Virus record (IMG/VR): IMGVR_UViG_3300045107_000309
Location: 1 to 33,969 of that record
Length of the DNA stretch: 33,969 bases
Strand: one strand, 5' to 3'
DNA from: a virus
Part shown: in pieces, positions 29,317-33,969 of the stretch
Layout of the letters: each line of letters begins with the position of its first letter
Numbering within the stretch: the stretch's first letter is position 1
Translations under genes and position numbers: made by a program
Notes under the pieces: model-generated
What the model was told of the DNA's origin: nothing
The model's input: the letters and a program-made list of their open reading frames with translations, nothing else
Database searches by the model: none

Positions 29317-32300
29317 ATGGATGACAAAATCGACCAGCTCGTAGACGGCGCCGCACCTGGAGTAGCGGAGCAGGCGGCCACCATCGGGCCGAGCGATAAG
29401 GTGGACGCCCTAATCGACGGCTTCGCCTCGCCGCTTCAGGCCCGACAGCGGCGGTACGCTCAGGCCCGCGAAGAAGCACAGCAGCGCTTCGAGAACCGCG
29501 GCCCCTGGGCACAGTTCAGCCAGTTTGTGACGGACAACGCTATTGCGCCCTTCTGGTCCGTTCCGAACGCCAAGTGGCAGTCGATGGTGGACGAGTCGCG
29601 AAAGCGGATCGCTTCGGGCGACTATACCGATGAAGACCTCGGGCGCGCGGCGTACCAGGATGTCCGCGACGAAGCAGAGGGCAAGCAGAGCTTCGGCCGG
29701 AAGCTCCTTGGCTCCGCCGGGCGTGCGGTCGGCATGGCCGGTGAAGCGTACCTGACCGGGCCGCTCGGCCGAGTCATCCCTGGGGGAACGGCTGCCCTGC
29801 CGGCGATCGCCTCTGGCGGCGGCCGTCTGGCGCTTCGGACGGCCGCCATGCCGTCGCTGTACGCGGAAGCCGCCCAGCAGCGGGCGCAGTCGCAGGGTGG
29901 AGAGGCGACGGACTTCCAGAACGCCGGGCCTGCATTCGTGCAGGGCATGATTCTCAACAAGATTCTCGGGTCGATGGGCAAGGCCGGCGAGGGGCTGGCT
30001 GCTCGTGTGCCGACCGCCGCCGGCCGCGCCGCTGCGAGGCTCGGCATCGGCGCCGTCCAGTTCCCAGCCGAACAGCAATTGGCCGAGGTCGCGACCTCGG
30101 TAACCGACAACTTCCTGCCGGAGGCCCTCAAGTTCAACACCCACTACGGAGTTATGGGCGACTTGCTTAACGGCAAGAAGGGGGAAGCTGGTCAGCAATT
30201 CGCCATGCAAGCGGTAATGGGGGCGATCTTCGCCGCCGTCCACGCCCCCGAACAGGAGCGGCAATTCATCGTCCGCCGCCAGTTGGAACAGTCCCAGGCG
30301 CGGCTGAGGGAACTGGCTGGCCAGGGCATGAGCAGCGATCTGGCCTTCGAGAAGGCGACCAAGGAACTGGTCGGGCAGCATCAGGAGGCCCAAAACACCG
30401 CTTCCGAACCGGCCGAAACCGCCCAGCCCCCTTCCCAGGGCGTTGAGCCTGCCACGATCTCGGAGCCTGCCGCGTCTCCTGCCGACCCAAACGCTCCTGG
30501 GGCCTCCCAGGCGGCTGCTGCCAATTTGGCAGAGCCAGGTGTGGGCGCGCGCCCAGAGGGGGCGGTCTACCGCGTGCCGGACCACAAGAACCCGGACAAC
30601 AGCTTTGAAGCTGGGTGGCGGGAGTTAACCAGCGGTGTCCGCGGCCGGGCGTGGGCCAACCGGGAACGGGATGCGTCGGACGGCTTCTTCCTGCCCGGCA
30701 CGCTCCAGTTCGAGCTTTACGGTTCCTTCCCCGGCGAGGGGAAAGTGGCGTTCATCGACCCCCACCAGGTCGGGGAGGGCCTCGCCATCGATCCGCGGCT
30801 CCGCGCGGTGCGGTACAAAGCCGAGCCCGGGGGCGAAGAGTTCGACCGGCTGAAGTCGCTCATCGACGCCGCGAATGAAGCCAGGCGCGGCCGCGGCCTC
30901 CCCCCGGTCCAGTTGGAAGTCGGCACCGGTGCCGAAGGGCGAGTTGCCCCGGAGGAGGCGCTGGCCGCCTTTGGTCTGCCCAAGGAGGAAGTCGATGCAG
31001 CCCGTGCCCATCAGGACGCCGTTGACAGGGCCATTGCCGACGCAAAGCGGCAGGGTCACTCGCCCGCCGGCATTGCAGAAGCTTTATCAAGCGGCCTTCG
31101 CGATGCATCTGCACAGGTTGAGGCTGAGCGACGTTCAAACTCCGAGGTTCCGGAGAGCCCCGAACCCGACGCCGGTGCAGATCAGGCGGGACGCGATTCG
31201 ACCATAGCCAGGCTCGACGCGCTCGACCGCGAGTCGCTCAGCAGCTCGGAGCGGGAGGTGCTCGAGTCGATGATTAACCGCCTAGCCGGCAACGAACCAG
31301 ATGAGGGCCTGGCCGCGGTCGGCAAACGCCTTGGCATGAGCGACGAGGGGCTGCGGCAAGCGCAGATCCGGCTTCTCGAGAAGGCCGGCTCCGACTTCGC
31401 CACGCTGGACGAGGTTCGCAGCGCCGAAGCCGAACAGCGGGCAGGCTTACGCAGCCCGGAGGCCACCGGTCTCCACGAGCAGAGCGATGACGCCGGCATC
31501 CACGGAGAGAGCCGAGAAGGCGGCCTCTCCGACAAGAGATACCAGCGGCTCAAGGACAGGATGCGCAGGGGAAAGCCGATCAGCCCCCGCGATCGGGACA
31601 AACTCCTTCAACGCCTCGGCGACGAGTTGGCCGAACGCCAAGCTGCCGGCGAGAAGATCAGCCCCGCCGAGCTGGCCGACTACCAGCGGCTGGATAAGGG
31701 CAGTGTGCGATATTGGCTCGGAGGCGCGAGCGGCGCCTTCGTGTTCGGCGATGCGCAGCTGGCTCGAATCTATGACGCCGCTGGGCGCATTGCCCAGGCC
31801 AAGCGGGACTTCTTCTTCCACGTTACCGAGCTGGGCGGAACGTCCTATCCGCGTGCCCATGCCCTTGATCGCGGCGCGGGCGAAGCGATGGCACGCAACG
31901 CCAGCGCACGCGAATATGCGCCAGCCATCGCCAAGGAAATCCTTAGCAAGGTACTGCCGGCGGACCTGTCGGAAGCGGACGCCAACCGCTTCGGAGCGGC
32001 ACTTAACGAGATGCGCCTGCGACACGCCCAGAACGCTCGCCGCGATCTGGCCACGAAACTGCGCAATGAGGCGGAGACGGCGGCCGCCTCGGCACGGCCC
32101 AACCTCGAACGCCGGCTGCTGAAAGAGGCTCGCCGCCTCGATCGCCTGGCGAAGAAGACGACGACGATGGTGGGCAAGGAGCACCTGCCCGATGAGCGGG
32201 CCTATTTCAACACCCTCGCCGATCCAACTTTCCGCAAGATCATTGACGACTGGAGGACGCACGGCGCGCCGCTAGCCGAGGACGCTTCCCGGCGATACCG

Positions 32301-33969
32301 CGGGCCGGATGTCGTCCCCAACCTCACGCAAATTCCGGACCTGCCATTCTCGATGATCGGTGCGAGCCATGCGAGGGGCCCGACCACGACCTCGCCGACT
32401 GGAGGCGCGCCGATTCTGGCGACGGCCACGCCCCGCCGGATGGGCGCCGCCAAGCGGGCAAGCCTGACCGCCAAGGACTACGTCACAGACATCCGCGAGA
32501 TTCTGCGGCGGTCGATTGAGGACCGAATGGTTCCAGCCGCCCAGGCCGAAGCCAACCGGGCGATCGTGGACGCCGGGCTTGGCCTGCGTGGCGTGCCAGG
32601 CCGACAGCTTGAAGGCTACACCGAGTTCAAGAAGGTGTTCGACCCCGGCCAGGGCAAGACTCAGGTGCTCAAACAACTCTTCGGCCGCGGCCAGGCCGTC
32701 GCCGACCAGCCCGGCCTCCAGAAGCCGGGCATGGTGGAAATCGCGAACGTGTTCAAGCCGAAGGGCGTGAAGGGCCAGAGCGCTCGCACGTCGCTCTATG
32801 TGCAGACGGCGGCCGAAACCAGGGTCCGCGACGCACTCAATCCGCACAACGCGGGCACGTCGCTGTACGTCAAGGACGAGATTGCCGCCGAGTACCGCAA
32901 GATGCTTGGCCCGGAGTCGGCCAAATTGCCGATCGTCACCCCCGTCATGCAGCTCTTCAACCGGGCCACTCTCGCGTCGTTGCAAGAACCGGTCTGGCAC
33001 AGCAAGAACCTCTTGGGCGCGGTTTTTGAGCCCAACTTCAGCCCGGCAGACGCCGCCAGAAACATCGCCGCCATGCTCCGCAAGGACCCCGCCTTCAATG
33101 CCAAACTCACGGAGCTAACCCGCATCGGCGCCCAGAAGCCGGGCGAGCCGACCGGCCTGCTGTGGGGCGGCAAGGACAAGCCGGCACTCGACCGATGGAC
33201 CGATCCGACATACGCCACGTCGAAGCTCTTGCACGCTATGAATGATGTCATTCGGACGACGTTGATGGATGGGTACAAGAAGCTCGCCGCCAAGGGGCTG
33301 GTCCCGGATACAGAGTCCGGGCTGCGGGATGCCATCAACCGCGTCGCTGGCAACTACAACCGGCGAATGCAGCACGATTGGGTGCGGATGGCCAAGGACA
33401 CCGGCGTCGGTCCCTTCGCCGTCTTCGGGACGACGGCCTGGGGTCAGGGCCTACGGAATGTTCTGGGCGCGCGCCCAGCCGCCGAGGCGACAACCACGCT
33501 TGCGTCGGCTAGGCTCCGATTGAATAAGGCCGCGCGTCTGATGGCGCTGCCGGCGGCCGCCGCCCTCGTCAACATGCTCGCCTGGGGACGGCCCGACGGC
33601 GCCGACGATGTTCCGCTCGGCGCCATGAAGGTCGGAGAGGACAAGCAGGGCCGGTCGCAGTACCTCGACCTGGCCGGCATGAGCCCGGTCAAGCGGACAC
33701 TGCGACAATTCGGGGCGGTCGATTATGCGGAAGCCCGACGGGAGGGAATGACACACGAGGAGTCGATCGACCGAGCGGTTGCCAGCGCCGCCCGATCCGC
33801 CGTCCACCCGTTCGCGGGGCCTGCCGCCGAAACCATCGACACCGCAGCGACGGGCAAAGACAACCTCGGCCGCCAGGTCGCCCCGAAGGCCGGCGAAAAC
33901 GAGACGCAAACCGTCCAAAATCTGAAGAGCGCTCTACTGCGTGCACACCCCCTAACTCGGGCCTTCGAG
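29317..33969 (+). CDS. giant internal virion / polyvalent-type protein (partial, at least 1551 codons)
   Basis: ATG 29317 opens one frame with no stop to the right edge; I read it codon by codon. The N-terminus is acidic and helical, with a short motif seen twice (DDKIDQLVDG, DKVDALIDGF). Residues 125-210 are Gly/Ala-rich and moderately hydrophobic. About 350-410 is a Pro/Ala linker. A globular segment follows (FFLPGTLQFELYGSFPGEGKVAFIDPHQV, about 460), then long charged helices (640-960). About residues 1210-1235 carry FNRATLASLQEPVWHSKNLLG, a pattern I associate with large polyvalent phage proteins (LPD38-like), and a hydrophobic stretch (LMALPAAAALVNML) lies near 1408. It is probably injected with the DNA or forms the ejection channel. 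No polymerase or lysozyme motif is visible in the part shown. Confidence 0.75.
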   Translation, partial: MDDKIDQLVDGAAPGVAEQAATIGPSDKVDALIDGFASPLQARQRRYAQAREEAQQRFENRGPWAQFSQFVTDNAIAPFWSVPNAKWQSMVDESRKRIASGDYTDEDLGRAAYQDVRDEAEGKQSFGRKLLGSAGRAVGMAGEAYLTGPLGRVIPGGTAALPAIASGGGRLALRTAAMPSLYAEAAQQRAQSQGGEATDFQNAGPAFVQGMILNKILGSMGKAGEGLAARVPTAAGRAAARLGIGAVQFPAEQQLAEVATSVTDNFLPEALKFNTHYGVMGDLLNGKKGEAGQQFAMQAVMGAIFAAVHAPEQERQFIVRRQLEQSQARLRELAGQGMSSDLAFEKATKELVGQHQEAQNTASEPAETAQPPSQGVEPATISEPAASPADPNAPGASQAAAANLAEPGVGARPEGAVYRVPDHKNPDNSFEAGWRELTSGVRGRAWANRERDASDGFFLPGTLQFELYGSFPGEGKVAFIDPHQVGEGLAIDPRLRAVRYKAEPGGEEFDRLKSLIDAANEARRGRGLPPVQLEVGTGAEGRVAPEEALAAFGLPKEEVDAARAHQDAVDRAIADAKRQGHSPAGIAEALSSGLRDASAQVEAERRSNSEVPESPEPDAGADQAGRDSTIARLDALDRESLSSSEREVLESMINRLAGNEPDEGLAAVGKRLGMSDEGLRQAQIRLLEKAGSDFATLDEVRSAEAEQRAGLRSPEATGLHEQSDDAGIHGESREGGLSDKRYQRLKDRMRRGKPISPRDRDKLLQRLGDELAERQAAGEKISPAELADYQRLDKGSVRYWLGGASGAFVFGDAQLARIYDAAGRIAQAKRDFFFHVTELGGTSYPRAHALDRGAGEAMARNASAREYAPAIAKEILSKVLPADLSEADANRFGAALNEMRLRHAQNARRDLATKLRNEAETAAASARPNLERRLLKEARRLDRLAKKTTTMVGKEHLPDERAYFNTLADPTFRKIIDDWRTHGAPLAEDASRRYRGPDVVPNLTQIPDLPFSMIGASHARGPTTTSPTGGAPILATATPRRMGAAKRASLTAKDYVTDIREILRRSIEDRMVPAAQAEANRAIVDAGLGLRGVPGRQLEGYTEFKKVFDPGQGKTQVLKQLFGRGQAVADQPGLQKPGMVEIANVFKPKGVKGQSARTSLYVQTAAETRVRDALNPHNAGTSLYVKDEIAAEYRKMLGPESAKLPIVTPVMQLFNRATLASLQEPVWHSKNLLGAVFEPNFSPADAARNIAAMLRKDPAFNAKLTELTRIGAQKPGEPTGLLWGGKDKPALDRWTDPTYATSKLLHAMNDVIRTTLMDGYKKLAAKGLVPDTESGLRDAINRVAGNYNRRMQHDWVRMAKDTGVGPFAVFGTTAWGQGLRNVLGARPAAEATTTLASARLRLNKAARLMALPAAAALVNMLAWGRPDGADDVPLGAMKVGEDKQGRSQYLDLAGMSPVKRTLRQFGAVDYAEARREGMTHEESIDRAVASAARSAVHPFAGPAAETIDTAATGKDNLGRQVAPKAGENETQTVQNLKSALLRAHPLTRAFE
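30542..30555. repeat. TGGGCGCGCGCCCA palindrome inside the giant ORF
   Basis: A perfect 14-base palindrome with core GCGC in place of GCAGC, in the Pro/Ala linker region, so its insertion would be tolerated. Confidence 0.7.
33473..33488. repeat. CTGGGCGCGCGCCCAG palindrome inside the giant ORF
   Basis: A perfect 16-base palindrome, reading LGARP in frame. Confidence 0.7.

Noticed and set aside
29410-30585. Minus-strand 391-residue frame
   Set aside because: Antisense to the giant ORF, which is open in one frame through the whole region.

Overview
The window is a G+C-rich stretch of a tailed double-stranded DNA phage genome or prophage. It holds most of a virion assembly module with a short-tailed (podovirus-like) character: large terminase, portal, scaffold, major capsid protein, head-tail adaptor, beta-propeller nozzle-like protein, fibres and very large internal proteins. 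I see no tape measure, sheath or tail-tube gene. No integrase, replication gene, tRNA, rRNA or CRISPR array is visible. The host is not stated. Very high G+C, frequent GTG starts, an interspersed GGGCGCAGCGCCC palindrome and a papain-like peptidase in the lysis neighbourhood make me think of a planctomycete host, but this is inference.

Left part, minus strand (1-4211). This is a small accessory operon of short genes of unknown function followed by three tandem paralogues of a YwqK/MORN_2-type repeat protein (23-residue units; 9 units in the middle copy, 7 in the right copy; the left copy is cut by the window edge). Two copies are each preceded by a tiny basic ORF made of KRPA repeats whose stop codon overlaps the GTG start of the repeat protein. 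The copies are mosaics: copy 1 looks like copy 3 at its 5' end and like copy 2 further in, which indicates recombination or gene conversion. Intergenic spaces carry duplicated hairpin cassettes.

Divergent region (4212-4672). No convincing gene. It holds a candidate minus-strand promoter, two GGGCGCAGCGCCC palindromes, a strongly G/T-biased tract, and three GCGGGGGAT repeats facing three inverted copies just upstream of a putative small terminase gene. It is a plausible packaging or regulatory site.

Right part, plus strand (4673 to the right edge). A tightly packed block runs: zinc-finger protein in the small-terminase position, large terminase, portal and small head genes (4673-10399); a 440-bp gap with a hairpin, a palindrome and a good sigma-70-type promoter; scaffold, capsid, adaptor and decoration genes (10841-16246); a lysis-like and secreted cassette with a two-helix holin candidate, a secreted coiled-coil protein, a membrane-anchored papain-family peptidase and a secreted thioredoxin-like protein (16243-19669); three tail proteins that share one N-terminal module (20373-24468); fibres including a collagen-like one (24502-27954); and internal or ejected proteins, the last of which is open for at least 1551 codons and runs off the window.

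Many neighbouring genes overlap by 1-4 bases (ATGA, GTGA, TAATG), so translational coupling is the rule. At least ten copies of the GGGCGCAGCGCCC palindrome mark gene boundaries across the block.
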